From contig NC_070602.1 in assembly GCF_027172205.1 (NCBI RefSeq), positions 21,174,501 to 21,238,500 on the forward strand: a stretch of 64,000 nucleotides of DNA, read 5' to 3'. The notes beneath the pieces are model-generated. The model saw nothing but the letters and a program-made list of their open reading frames with translations, had not been told where the DNA came from and made no database searches. Of this stretch, positions 53,739 to 64,000 are shown in pieces. This DNA comes from Podarcis raffonei (taxonomy: Eukaryota; Chordata; Lepidosauria; Squamata; Lacertidae). Position 1 is the stretch's first letter; each line of letters begins with the position of its first letter. A program made the translations under genes and the position numbers.

Positions 53739-56700
53739 ATGAAGGCCTTAATCTCCCTCTCCTTACTACTGAGTGTTCTCCAAGTTCACTGTCACCACGT
53801 CCCAGGACAGCCTAAGTACTCTGAGGGTTATGGAGATAAAATGATATTTGAACCCCCACATCCTTCTGTGGAAGAAGAACAGGGTCAGAACTTGACCTAC
53901 GCTCATGAGATTGCTCCCAGTAATGCCAACTTTGCATTTAGATTCCACAAACAAATAGCTTTAGGTGAAGCTGCCAAAAATATTTTCTTCTCTCCAGTCA
54001 GCATCTCCAGCACTTTTGCAGCACTGACGCTGGGTGCCAAATCTGAAACACAAAGCCAAATTTACAAAGGACTTGCTTTTAACCTTTCGGAGACTGAAGA
54101 GCACAAAATACACAAAGGATTCCATCAGCTCATCAGTATCCTGAATGACCCAAACAACAAGGCCCTGATTAACACAGGGAGTGCCTTATTCATAGATGAG
54201 CGACTGAAAATACTTCCGAAATTCCTGGAAGATGTCAAAACCTTGTATGGAGCTGAAGCCTTTTCATCCAACTTCCAGAATTCATTGGCAGCTAAAACCC
54301 AAATAAATGATTATGTGCAGGCCAAAACTCATGGGAAAATACCCCATGCGGTTGATGAGCTTGATCCAAGGACTGTGATGGTTTTACTGAACTACATCTT
54401 CTTCAAAGGTAACTTGAAAGAAAGATAAATAAATTGGGGGTTTGTAAAAAAAAATCTCCAGGCATCATCTAATCTGCTTTGCTCTGCCACTGACTTTTGT
54501 AATTGCAATACTGGAATAAAAGAAAAAAGAAAAAAGAATCTTCAGGCATCCTCAGAATAAGAAGGGTTTTGTAGATGCAAATTAACAGCCATACAGGCAC
54601 ACAGGCAGGTGTAATAAAATTACCAGTAATTAAGGGGAGTTTTGGTTTTGAGGTAGAATGAAAGTCATAGCATGGAACCATAGGGGTTTTTTTAATTAAA
54701 GAAATGGGGGGTTGAGAGACTTCCCCATTCTTTTATGTTGGTTTATGTTTGGTCTTTCAGCTTGTTCAACATCACAGAGGGTCAACATGGAAGCAGGGAT
54801 ATGTCTAATGGGCAATAAGATGTGATCTGTGCTTACTTTTGCTTTACTAGTGTAGGGGTAGAAAACTTCTCCTCCAGACTTCTCTATCCATCCCTCAGGA
54901 CTCTTCCCAGACCATAATCCCTTCCTCAGGGTCATGTCTCCCACTGGCCCGGCTCTGTATTTTCTTCAACACAGAGAATTGTATCCCCCAGGCTGCATCC
55001 CTCAGCCTTCCTGTCCCACATCCTCCATGCATTTGCACGGCAGGAATGTGTCCTTGAGGTGTGGCAATACCTCCTGATTCCCTGGATCAAGGATAGAGAG
55101 ATCGGTGGGGAAGTCTTTCTCTGAGCATCTTTACCTCTGGCCGCAACTCACCATTGGCATGTTGCCCTTGGAAGGTTTCCCAGGAGAAAATGAAGCCCTT
55201 AGACTTAAAAAGATTGTCCTCCATTGCCCTGGTGAATTTCACGATTCATTTACTTGGTTCTTGGAACTTTTCTTTTCTTTTCTCCCTTCAAAGCCCATTG
55301 GAAATATCCTTTCAACACTCACTTTACAAAGGAAGAAGATTTTTTTGTAGATGCAAACACAACTGTGAAAGCCAACCTAATGTATCGAAATGGCTATTAC
55401 AACTTCCTCCATGATGACGAGCTGTCTTGCTCAGTGGTGGAAATTCCATACAAAGGAGATGCCAGCGCATGGTTCATTCTGCCAGATGAAGGGAAAATGC
55501 AGCAGGTGGAGGATGGCTTGAGCATGGAATTTCTGGATAGATGTAAAAGATCCTTCATATACGAGTAAGTCTCCTATGTGCTGTTATTAAAGTGTTGCTG
55601 CTGTTGAGCTGATATTCCATGGCATTTCTCCTTTGGCCATTTGGGGGAGAGAGGGCAAAACAAAACTACCACCACCACCCCAAGAAAAAGAGCTGCGGAG
55701 AAGGTGGGAGGAGACATTATGCGACATTTCATGAGGATGGAAGTGTGGAGATTTGTGCCCTTTTTCTTACTATCTTTTACAATGGGGGGGGGGAACCCAA
55801 TAGCCCTCAAGATATTTGTTGGACTACAACTCCCATCAGCCCCAGCCAGCACAGTCAATGGTCAGGGAGGATGGGAGTTGTAGTCCAAAACATATGATCA
55901 ACCAGAGGTTCCTCACTCCTGTTTTACAAGCAGGCCATGAGAAATAATCAGAAAGAAACACCCTCACTTTCTCAAGGGATGAGGAATTTTGGGGAATGTG
56001 GGTGGGGTTTGGCACAGCGCTAACTTTATTATAGATAATGCCTTTACAGTACAGGACAAGAGTCATCAGTTTTGAAACCTAACTTGGATACATAGGAAGC
56101 TGCTTATCCCAAGTCAGACCATTGATCCATCTAGTAAGCATAGTCGTAGGCAGCATTCACGTGACAGCTTATTCCATTTTCAAAATATTCTCTTAATCAT
56201 TAAGTTCCTCATTATATGTGAGCTTTCACGTGATATAAAAGACACCTCTGGAACTATAGGAATTAAAAGAGAGAGATGCAGGGATTGTAGAGTCCCATCT
56301 ACAAATGTCTGCAGTTGTTTGGCCTCAACCCTCTTGATCATCTTCTCCAGAAGTTGCAGTAAGCCACCGATGTATACAGTATACATGCACACACAACCAA
56401 TTCATTTATATTTTAAACTTAATATAATTGTATTGTTTTGGAACAAAGTAAAAATCCATTGTATGGAGGTCAGTTCTTCATAACCACCATTTCTCCTCCA
56501 GTTATGGTCCACCTTGATGCTAAAGTGCAGCCTCCCCCAACCTGGTGCCTTCCAGATTGGACTGCCCATCATGAGCTAGCTAAAGTTGATGGCAATTTCA
56601 GTCTCACACATCTGGATGGCACTAGGTTAGGAAAGACTCCTATAGAAGACGAATAACAGAAGCAGGAGGTGAGCAAAGAAACCACCCTGCTATTGATACA

Positions 56701-58240
56701 CCAGCATACAAATCCACTATTTGTCCCTGTTTAATTGTACATACCAATGTTATATGCACTTCTGGAGGTAATCTAAACAAAATTATTTGCAGTCATAATT
56801 TAATGTTTGGATTTTGCTGTCCATGTATTAATCAGAGAAATGCACCTGTACCTTCCAAAAATTTCCATTTCTGGATCCTATGATGTCAAAGACACTTTGC
56901 AGAGAATGGGTGTGACTGATGTCTTTAGCGACAAGAATGCTGACCTGTCTGGAATTACCGGTGAACCCAATCTGAAAGTTTCCAAAGTAAGTATGTGAGG
57001 GGGTCTTTAGAAAAGCATTTCATGAGAGATGATCTGGTTGTGGGCATTATTATGGCGACTACTATTATTTGTGCCCTTTCACTTGGCATGTGCATTAGGA
57101 TGAACGCCAAGGTGGAGGTCGCTTGTCAAATTCATATACCCAAGGTGTTCAGAGCGAAGGGGGATGACTGTTTCCAATCTTTGTCTCCACCGCCTCAGGC
57201 AATGCATGTAAACATGCCCAGGAATAAGGAGAGCTTTCATCCCTTCTGCATTAGGTAGCTTCCATGCCCAGACTATACTTTGTTTTGGTTCATGTGGATT
57301 CCTTATTCTGCAGGTCTTCAGAATCATTATATTTTTTTAAAAATAAATATACCCTTTCTTCCATACATTGTGTCCTGAGTCATCTTGTGGGTGTGATGGC
57401 AATGCATTTTTCTTAATCTATGTTGCCAAGACATTTGGAATACTACATACAATTCAAATCACCACACCTTAAACAAAACACTGTAGACTAGGAAATAGTT
57501 CAAAAACGGCCATCTAAAACAATTATAGGGTAAAGCAACGGCCTATAGAATTGTAGAACTGTAGAGTTGTAGAATTGTAGAGTTGGAAGGGACCGTCAGG
57601 ATCATCTAGTCCAACCAACTGCAATGCAGCTGTCGCATGCGGGTGTCGAACCTGCAAGCTTGGCATTATCAGCACCAGGCTCTAACCAACTGAGCCATGG
57701 GAGAGCTTACAATGTAGAAGTAGGAACAATGAAAGTAAATAAATAAGAGGTGACATGATAGTTCAGAAAAGGGCATCTAAAAGGATTATGGGGTAGAGGA
57801 ACTCCCTGTTTATTTGCCGGGGGAGGGAGAGTGGAGGTAAATAAGGGGCACAATAGAGGTGGAGAAGGGGAAAAGAGGGAAGATCTTACCATTCATAATC
57901 CTAGAACCCAGAGTCACCTGGAACTTTTGGATATTTACATGAAAGACAGAGGTAGTTACCCATCCAGCACACATGTTATGGAAGGCTTTCCTCCATCACA
58001 TATGAAGACAAGTAATATGTCACTATTTCCCTCCAGGCCATTCACAAGGCTGTCGTGGACATTCATGAGGGTGGCACTGAAGCCGCCGGAGTCACAGTTA
58101 TAGAGCTTTCACCAAGGTTTGGAGGTCTTGCTCCTAATCCTATCTTTATGATCAACAGACCCTACCTCTTTCTAATTATGGAAAAGAAAACACACAGTGC
58201 CATCTTCTTAGGGAAAATTGTGAACCCAACTGAAAAATGA
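53739..58240 (+). CDS. SERPINA1-like: Serpin C': tandem copy of serpin C, 431 aa, Arg at P1
   Basis: This is a secreted protease inhibitor. Coding exons are 53739-54408, 55294-55564, 56836-56986 and 58037-58240 (670, 271, 151, 204 nt). Structure, signal peptide, sequons and serpin marks are as in serpin C. Over the first coding exon the two proteins differ at one residue (Val/Ala in KIPHxVDEL). The 271-nt exon has two changes (FKTHL to FNTHF) and the 151-nt exon four (Asp/His, Phe/Tyr, Gln/Lys, Asp/Asn). The last exon has seven changes, six of them in the [16 protein letters not shown] here against VLEFSPQFERLDP in C. P1 becomes Arg391 with Pro at P2 and Phe at P1'. Pro-Arg is a trypsin/thrombin-like cleavage context. 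It is intact and probably functional. Confidence 0.95.
55805..55890. repeat. MITE-like palindromic repeat in intron 3 of serpin C'
   Basis: ggactacaactcccatcagccccagccagcacagtcaatggtcagggaggatgggagttgtagtcc is a near-perfect inverted repeat (gggagttgtagtcc against ggactacaactccc). It is the family of 2495-2625. Confidence 0.65.
56060..56150 (-). mobile_element. 3' end of a tRNA-derived SINE/LINE family, only in the C' copy
   Basis: tacataggaagctgcttatcccaagtcagaccattgatccatctag is antisense to the ending of the elements at 59395-59575 (gatggaccaatggtctggcagcttcctatgtt). The serpin C copy has a different SINE at this place. Confidence 0.6.
57548..57708 (-). mobile_element. tRNA-Ile-derived SINE with CR1-like tail (copy 2)
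   Basis: Same element and position in intron 4 as 45488-45648, with only a couple of substitutions. It predates the C/C' duplication. Confidence 0.75.
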
Positions 58241-58385
58241 GTATGTGATCAGATCGAAATTTCCCATTGCAATTTCCCCTGATCTTTAAAACATGGATTT
58301 CCTCACTTTGTACTAGCCTAACCCCAGTAGAGTTATCCGATTTGCTTTGAAATTAAATAAGGCAATGACCACAAATCACTGCTGG

Positions 58386-58391
58386 AATAAA
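58386..58391 (+). promoter_or_regulatory. Polyadenylation signal of serpin C'
   Basis: AATAAA in gctggaataaaatgatttg, 146 nt after the stop codon, as in serpin C. Confidence 0.85.
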
Positions 58392-59394
58392 ATGATTTGA
58401 AAATATTGTAATCTTGTAGACTATATATTTTACACCATTTGTTGCCTGCAGCATGTTTCTGGCTATGGAAAGAGATCTCTGTTTCAGTGGTTAATGCTGA
58501 ATCCTGCAACAATGCCTGCTTCTAAAAAAATAAAAGCTCCACAGAACCAGGCATAACTCTCAGGGTCCCTATAATTTCTGCGGGATCAAGTAACGAGGAG
58601 CGAGATGACACCAGTTATCCTTTTAGAAACAAAAGCCTGACACTTTGAATCTTCCTTCAAAACTGGCACCCACCATCACGCCTCAGGGCTGCAGGCTAGT
58701 TTGGGCGGGTGAAAGCCAGGTCATGTGGTAAACACAGCTCTGTCTTCCACCAGATGGGAAACACCAGAGAAAGGGTTGAAGGAGAGTAGCTGGTGAGGCT
58801 GCCATCGCCACTGCCATTCAAGTATCCACCAATGGAGGCAGCTAACATGCTCTGCATAATGGATGCAATTGTAGCCAACCCTGGATGCAGAATGTTGGGT
58901 TGGGGGAGCAAGAGAAAAAAAGGAGTAAGCCCAATGGATCTGTTTGAAATGATTCAGCCAGAATCAAGGTTAATTTTTTGCTGAAACAGGAGCCTGAAAC
59001 ATTTTGGCGCTAGGGAAATTCCTCAACTGGGGACAGGAAGAACGATTTGCCTGTCTCCGTTGCCTTTACCTTTTAAACAGCTCTCTCCCTAAACAACAGC
59101 AAATCGATAGGGCAGACAATGTCTAACTCCAACAAGTGCTTGGGGTGGAGATAATGGTGATGTCTTCTTTATAGAAAACCGCTTTTAGAAATGTTAAGGC
59201 AAATAAATGTTAAATGTTTTTAATTCAGTTTTACTAGCAAACCAGAGGTGAAACTAATCCCTTCCCAGCCTCAGGAGGAGTGCAGGGAACGTTCGCGCAA
59301 CACACCTACACACTGCAGCCGACACACTTAACGTGTTGCGACACACACTTCGGAAAGCTCTGAGATAGATGGACAGACTCAATCAACTTTTGGG

Positions 59395-59575
59395 GAAAGG
59401 CGTTCAGTGATAGAGCATCTGCTTTGCCAGGTCCCAGGTTCAAACCCTGGTGTCTCCAGAAAGGGCTGGGAAACACTCCTGCCTGGAACCCTGAAGAGCA
59501 GCTGCCAGTCAGTGTAGACAACACTGAGTGAGATGGACCAATGGTCTGGCAGCTTCCTATGTTTCTAACTCCCAG
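59395..59575 (+). mobile_element. tRNA-derived SINE (Ala-like head)
   Basis: aggcgttcagtgatagagcatctgctttgcc...ggttcaaaccctggtgtctcc is a tRNA-like head with a B box. A body (gggctgggaaacactcctgcctgg) and a tail (gatggaccaatggtctggcagcttcctatg) follow. A second copy is at 59738-59880. Confidence 0.7.
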
Positions 59576-59737
59576 CATCCCTCTGTCATTTTTATGCAGA
59601 AACTACACCCAAAATGTGCACGATTCAAATGCAGACTTTTCATGAACCCTGCCAGTTAGTGTTGATGGTGCTGGGGCCAGTGAGTGGGCTCAATATTGGG
59701 CAGTTTCCCATGTTCTCCCTTCCTCACCAGCCTACAG

Positions 59738-59880
59738 CGTAGGTCGGTAGCTCAATGGCAGAACATCTGCTTTGAATGCAGAAGCTGCCAAGCTTAATCC
59801 CTGGCATCTCCAGGTGGGGCTGGGAGAGACGCCCAGGCAGGAACTCTGGAGGGCCGTGGGCAGTTGGCATAGACCAACCT
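59738..59880 (+). mobile_element. tRNA-derived SINE (Ala-like head), second copy
   Basis: gcgtaggtcggtagctcaatggcagaacatctgctttgaatgcagaag...taatccctggcatctcc, then the shared body ggtggggctgggagagacgccc. The anticodon-like loop is tttgaat. The tail is replaced after catagacc by a MITE-like piece (59885-59940). Confidence 0.7.
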
Positions 59881-59940
59881 TTGCCAACCTGGTGCCCTCA
59901 AGACGTTGTAGGACAACAGCTCCCACCAGCCCCAGCCGAA

Positions 59941-60790
59941 CACACCAATATTGAAACAATACTATTCAAACTTATTTCTTTTCCAAAAAAAAACCTTCCA
60001 AAAACAATTTGAATAACCTCCTAAAAGCAGTCAGCTCCCCTCAGACTAATACTGCCACTAATACAATTTCTATCCTGCCCTTCCTCTCAGAGAAATCCAG
60101 GACAACATACACCATAGCCAAAACTACACAGTTCAAAGCAAAACATTTAAAAGCAATTAAGAACCCCCCTTTTAAAAAGCCACATACCTTCACAATTAAT
60201 AATCCCAAGGTTGCTGGGGTGAGTAAGCAAGAGGAAGCAAGAAGGTTTTTATATTCCTCCTGAATGTTAATAGCGAGGGAGTCTGAGATGCTTCACCAGG
60301 GACGGTGATCAATGGATGAGGAACTGCTCCAGTATAGAACAAAAATTTAAGACTTCACTGTGTGTTGCTGTTCCTTTGGTTCATCACAGAGGCAGGAACA
60401 ACCCCCTGCAATCTGACTGCATCACCTCCCACTTCCCTGCCTTTTCTAGCCTCCCTGGCAGCCTGTCTCCTTAACATCTTCCTTAGTTTCCTGTTACTAC
60501 ACTGCAACTCCTCTTCTCTTCTCTTCTCTTCTCAGTTCTGTCTTTCCCACACCTTCCTTGCACAACTCCAATGATCCTCCATCTGTTTTGCCCCAACCTC
60601 CCTCCCTCCGTTTGCTTCGTCAGTCTCCCAGCCAGCTCCTCTCAAGCCTTCTGTGATCTCTCCTCCACTGCTTCTGCATCTCTCATAAGGCACTGTCTCT
60701 CTGTCGGGTCTCATTACGTCCCTCCACCCACAATTCCAGCTTGCCAGGCTCCTCATTTGCATATTCATCCTCCCGGGCAACACTCTGCAC
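59941..60790. other. Gene-free segment
   Basis: 60010-60260 resembles a decayed repeat tail and 60400-60760 is C/T-rich with tctct runs. The short frames are not conserved. No gene seen. Confidence 0.35.
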
Positions 60791-60794
60791 AAGT

Positions 60795-61080
60795 GGTGGT
60801 CATGCCCCTCCCTCACATAAGAGTACAGATTTATTTTACAAAGTCTAAATTCTGTTTCCAATTTAGATTTTTCCACCTGGAAACCAACTTTCTTATCTGA
60901 ATTGTAAACCTCCATTATCTGATAATAATGAAGCCAGTCTCGCACTTTATCTTTCAATTTCTCAAAACTCTGCAATTTCAGTCTGTCCCCTTCTTGTTCC
61001 AAAATTTCCCAATATTTTGGCCATTTGGCCTCCATGTTAAGTTTTCTCTGAGCCTTAGCCTCCATCCATTTTATTTTAGT
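60795..61080 (-). mobile_element. L1 LINE ORF2 fragment (antisense)
   Basis: The frame contains WPKYWEILEQEGDRLKLQSF, KLKDKVRDWLHYYQIMEVY and DKKVGFQVEKSKLE, the post-RT region of L1 ORF2. It lies head to head with the sense L1 that begins at about 61120, whose first part (ETDISWLQYYHLNEIFKIDKK) is the homologous segment, so two L1 pieces meet in opposite directions. Confidence 0.75.
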
Positions 61081-61364
61081 TTATAAACATTTCCCTCTTT
61101 TTTTAGACAGTTTGATAAGATCTCTTATATTTTTTATGGAAAACAATTGGCTAACATATAAGGAAATATTAGAGGAAGAAAACAACCAACTTGAAACTTA
61201 AGAAATATGAAGAACTAAAAGAGACAGATATAAGTTGGTTACAATATTATCATCTAAATGAAATCTTTAAAATAGACAAAAAACGGATGGATTTGATACA
61301 AAAATATCACATTTAGAGAAAGAATTATTATTAAATAATAGAAAGATATTATCAAAAATATATT

Positions 61365-61367
<3 letters not shown>

Positions 61368-61409
<42 letters not shown>
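61368..61409. repeat. (TA)n microsatellite
   Basis: A pure TA run of about 42 bp within L1 sequence. Confidence 0.95.
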
Positions 61410-61410
<1 letters not shown>

Positions 61411-62104
61411 ATTGGAATTTGAAAGATGAAGAAAGTGAAGGAAGTGATCGTAAAGTGGGCACAAGATTTTGGATAACCAATTTAAATGCAAAAATGGGAA
61501 GAACTGGGGGGGGACGACATTAAAATTTACAGCGTGCTATCTGATTAAAGAAAATTTTAAGAAAATGACCTAAAGATGGTACCTGACCCCATCCAAATTA
61601 GCCAAAATAAATAGAATTAATAACAATAAGTGTTCGAGATGCAAACAACAGGAAGGAACCTTTTTCCACATGTGGTGGACTTGTCCCCTAATTAAAAAAA
61701 ATTGGGACATGATTTACAAGGAATTTTATAAAAAAGCTAAACTAAACATTCCTAAAGAAACCAGAAGAGTTTTTATTAGGCATTTTAACAATAAGCATCC
61801 CAAATGAAAGTAAAAGAGTGTTTCTTTATGCGATAGCAGCAGCCAGAGTCCTGGAAAGCAGCAAAATATTGGAAAAATTAGTCAACATCAACAAAAGACA
61901 AATGGCAGTTAAAGTTGTGTGAGTACTTAGAACTCGCCAAAATGACAGAGTTAATATGAAACAACTCAGGAGAAAGGGTTAAAAAAGAATGGGATTGCTT
62001 TAAAAATTACCTAATAAAATATGGTTCCAATAACAACACTTGGCTGTGTTTAGATTAATTTCACAGAAAATGAATTTTTTTCATAGTGTCCGGACAAACA
62101 ATTA

Positions 62105-62344
62105 CCGTATTTTTCTCTCTATAAGACGCACCAGACCACAAGACGCACCTAGTTTTTGGAGGAGGAAAACAAGAAAAAAAATATTCTGAATCTCAGAAGC
62201 CAGAACAGCAAGTGAAAGCAGCGATCCCTCTTCCTGTTCTGGCTTCTGGGATAGCTGCGCAGCCTGCATTCACTCCATAAGACGCAGACACATTTCCCCT
62301 TACTTTTTAGGAGGGAAAAAGTGAGTCTTATAGAGCAAAAAATA
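62105..62344. mobile_element. CCGTATTTTT-ended MITE, only in the right arm
   Basis: ccgtatttttctctctataagacgcacc to gtgagtcttatagagcaaaaaata, with the agccagaacagcaag / cctgttctggctt hairpin inside. It replaces about 40 bp present in the left arm between aaacaatta and aagagatagaggg (about 49905-49945). Confidence 0.8.
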
Positions 62345-63387
62345 GAGCAAAGAGATAGAGGGAAGTCAACAAATTTATAAAGGACTCAAACTCAAACCAG
62401 TATGAAGGTAATTTCTTTTTAGGATTTTGTGCATGGAATATTTAAGTTATGGTTTGTACTCCTTAAAAAAAGTTGTTTTTGATAAATAATTTTCTGTTTT
62501 GTTTTGATTTTGTTTTGTTGAGTTTTTATTTTTTATTAATTTTTTGTGCTATTTTCTTTTCATTGTCTTATTTATCTGAGATCTTTATACATTTCTACTA
62601 TGTATTTTGTACTATTTTTTTCTTATCTCAGAATATGTAATTTAGGATCAATTTATTCTTTTTATTTTTCTTTGTAAATTTTGAAAATGTAATAAAAGTT
62701 TTTTTAAAAAAAGGTATCTTATATTTTAACTTAACTCTGCCACCCGCCATTTGTTTAAACGGATTTTTCAAATTCAGCTTTCTATCAATTTAAGTTACAT
62801 TTCTGTGTCTGTTGATTGATCACAAAAGTTTTAGATCTGTAAAAACTGGGTGGGGGGCGGAGAGGCTTTACCTGTTCATATGTCACTTGTGCATCATTTT
62901 AAGCCAGTCTTGATGCCTATTAAAAATTCTGCTTATATATCTCCTTCTCGGTTAAAGTCTTCATTCTTAACCATTTGTTATGAGGTTGTTTTTTTGGTGG
63001 GGGCAGGTAGGGTCTATATTAATATACTTCTAATTCCTGGATCCAAGAAGTGTTAAAATGTACAAGGAGCTTCCTGGTGAGGTAACGGGCCATTAAGGAA
63101 ACAAAGGGAGTGGCTCTGAGAGAGATAAAAAATGGGTGAGCCCCCCTCCCTCAGCTGGCTGGTAGAAGGACAAAGGCCAGAGTAGAGCGATGTAAGCTAG
63201 AAACTGAAAAGCTGAAGGCTGGGAAGCCAGACAGAGAGTGCCATGCTTGATTTCGGATTGAATCCGAGACTGTGGCTATGGGAGAAGCATAGCCAAGAAC
63301 ATAAGTCAGTGTTTTCCAGTGTCTATTAATGTAAAGTAGTGCCTGGACTAAGTAGTGCCTGGACTAAGACTAAAACAATATGACGTG

Positions 63388-63635
63388 TGAGCCAGTGTGG
63401 CGTAGTGGTTAAGAGCGGTGGATTCGTAATCTGGTGAACGGGGTTCGCTTCTCCGCTCCTCCACATGCAGCTGCTGGGTGACCTTGGGCTAGTCACACTT
63501 CTCTGAAGTCTCTCAACCCAATCACCTCACAGAGTGTTTGTTGTGGGGGAGGAGGGGAAAGGAGAATGTTAGCCACTTTGAGACTCCTTCGGGTAGTGAT
63601 AAAGCGGGATATCAAATACAAACTCTTCTTCTTCA
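63388..63635 (+). mobile_element. MIR-like (CORE) SINE in the right arm
   Basis: gtgagccagtgtggcgtagtggttaagagcggtgg (tRNA-like head), then gaacggggttcgcttc (B box), gcagctgctgggtgaccttgggc (core) and gcgggatatcaaata (3' end). Confidence 0.85.
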
Positions 63636-63645
63636 TCATACTTAC

Positions 63646-63727
63646 AGAAGAATCTTCTTTCATTCAGCTCCTATTTTTCTTAGTGCATATTTTCTACCCA
63701 CCAAATGCCCAGTTTTCATGATTAACC
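63646..63727 (-). promoter_or_regulatory. Orphan minus-strand serpin promoter and exon 1
   Basis: On the minus strand GGTTAATCATGAA (63727-63715) lies in the conserved upstream context tctgccttccttgaaaaatccttatctgttctg. About 70 nt on is a consensus donor ttct|gtaagtatgatg (exon end 63646). It is closest to the psi-2 promoter (36892). No serpin coding exon follows on the minus strand within this window (down to the C' block), so it appears to drive nothing here. Confidence 0.6.
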
Positions 63728-64000
63728 ATTAAACAGAACAGATAAGGATTTTTCAAGGAAGGCAGAGAACCAATATGTGATGCAATTTGTTTTTAGTCTT
63801 CTTGCATTTTGCGCAGAGAGGCCATGAGGTAAGGGCAGAAGAAAACGCTTTGAGCCAGGGAAGGTGAATCTGTGTTCCTCTCTAGATGTTGTTGGACTAC
63901 AACTCCCACCATCCCTGACCATCAAGTCTTTTAACAAATAGCAGACAAATAGCAGTCTTTTAACAAATAGCAGACATTAATAAATGGCAGGATGTTGATT

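Larger units (their letters stand above)
51828..59202. repeat. Segmental duplication, copy 2 (contains serpin C')
   Basis: Direct repeat of 39486-47079. The left end is fused to the inverted psi-1 block (junction ctctgt) and the right end changes after cgcttttagaaatgttaaggcaa into unrelated sequence. Confidence 0.95.
61120..62715 (+). mobile_element. L1 LINE ORF2 C-terminus and 3' UTR (sense)
   Basis: RWYLTPSKLAKINRINNNKCSRCKQQ with a TFFHMWWTCP Cys/His motif (about 61570-61685) is the end of L1 ORF2. Then come the aarvLessKILEKLV segment and the 3' UTR ending aataaaagtttttttaaaaaaa at about 62715. A (TA)n run (61368-61409) and a MITE (62105-62344) interrupt it. Stops and frameshifts are present. 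Confidence 0.85.
61820..64000. repeat. Right arm of the large inverted repeat (partner 48381-50234), runs to the window edge
   Basis: Reverse complement of the left arm from gtttctttatgcgata to the last bases (aatcaacat read on the minus strand). It may continue beyond the window. It contains the L1 3' end, a MITE, unassigned sequence (62716-63387), a MIR-like SINE and a minus-strand serpin promoter. Confidence 0.92.

Noticed and set aside
59755-59815. Possible tRNA-Ala gene
   Set aside because: The T-arm is degraded, there is no paired acceptor stem, and the head continues into a SINE body shared with 59395-59575.

Overview
The window looks like nuclear DNA of a squamate reptile, most likely a lizard. 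It has no compact operons. It has spliced genes with GT/AG junctions and a mixture of repeats typical of squamates: L1, L2, CR1 and Bov-B LINEs, tRNA-derived SINEs, MIR-like SINEs, hAT-type MITEs and long AAT/TA microsatellites. The only host genes I can support belong to one family, clade A serpins (alpha-1-antitrypsin-like, secreted protease inhibitors).

Layout. Serpin A (minus, 1479-4652) sits at the left end. An L1 in the same orientation (1 to about 1475) starts at its stop codon. About 15 kb of repeats follow: L1 5043-9305, L2 10620-13850, and a solo LTR nested in another L2 at 15119-16715. Serpin B (plus, 19438-30590) has all four coding exons. Two serpin pseudogenes follow: psi-1 (33780-35476, promoter plus a stub of the first coding exon) and psi-2 (36892-38559, broken first coding exon). 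Serpin C (40667-46332) and serpin C' (53010-58391) are recent tandem copies within duplicated blocks 39486-47079 and 51828-59202. Between them lies an inverted copy of the psi-1 3' part (50235-51833). A large inverted repeat (48381-50234 against 61820-64000) flanks the C' block and runs into the window edge. The right arm carries an orphan minus-strand serpin promoter.

How the genes work together. A, B, C and C' share the same architecture: signal peptide, about 640-670 nt first coding exon, 271 nt, 148/151 nt, and about 192-204 nt last exon holding the reactive-centre loop (RCL). Upstream of B, C, C' and psi-1 is a liver-type module (HNF1-like GGTTAAT motif then TATATAA, then a short non-coding exon). 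The predicted P1 residues differ: Thr (A), Arg (B), Gln (C) and Arg (C'). The array therefore looks like a birth-and-death cluster making plasma inhibitors of different specificity.

Most notable. C and C' are almost identical over promoter, intron 1 and first coding exon (about 3 substitutions in 1.9 kb), yet have seven nucleotide changes, all amino-acid changing, in about 36 nt of the RCL. Serpin A carries Lys at hinge position P17, the residue of the human Z allele. Intron 1 of C and C' holds a 77-nt-arm near-perfect palindrome that psi-1 lacks.
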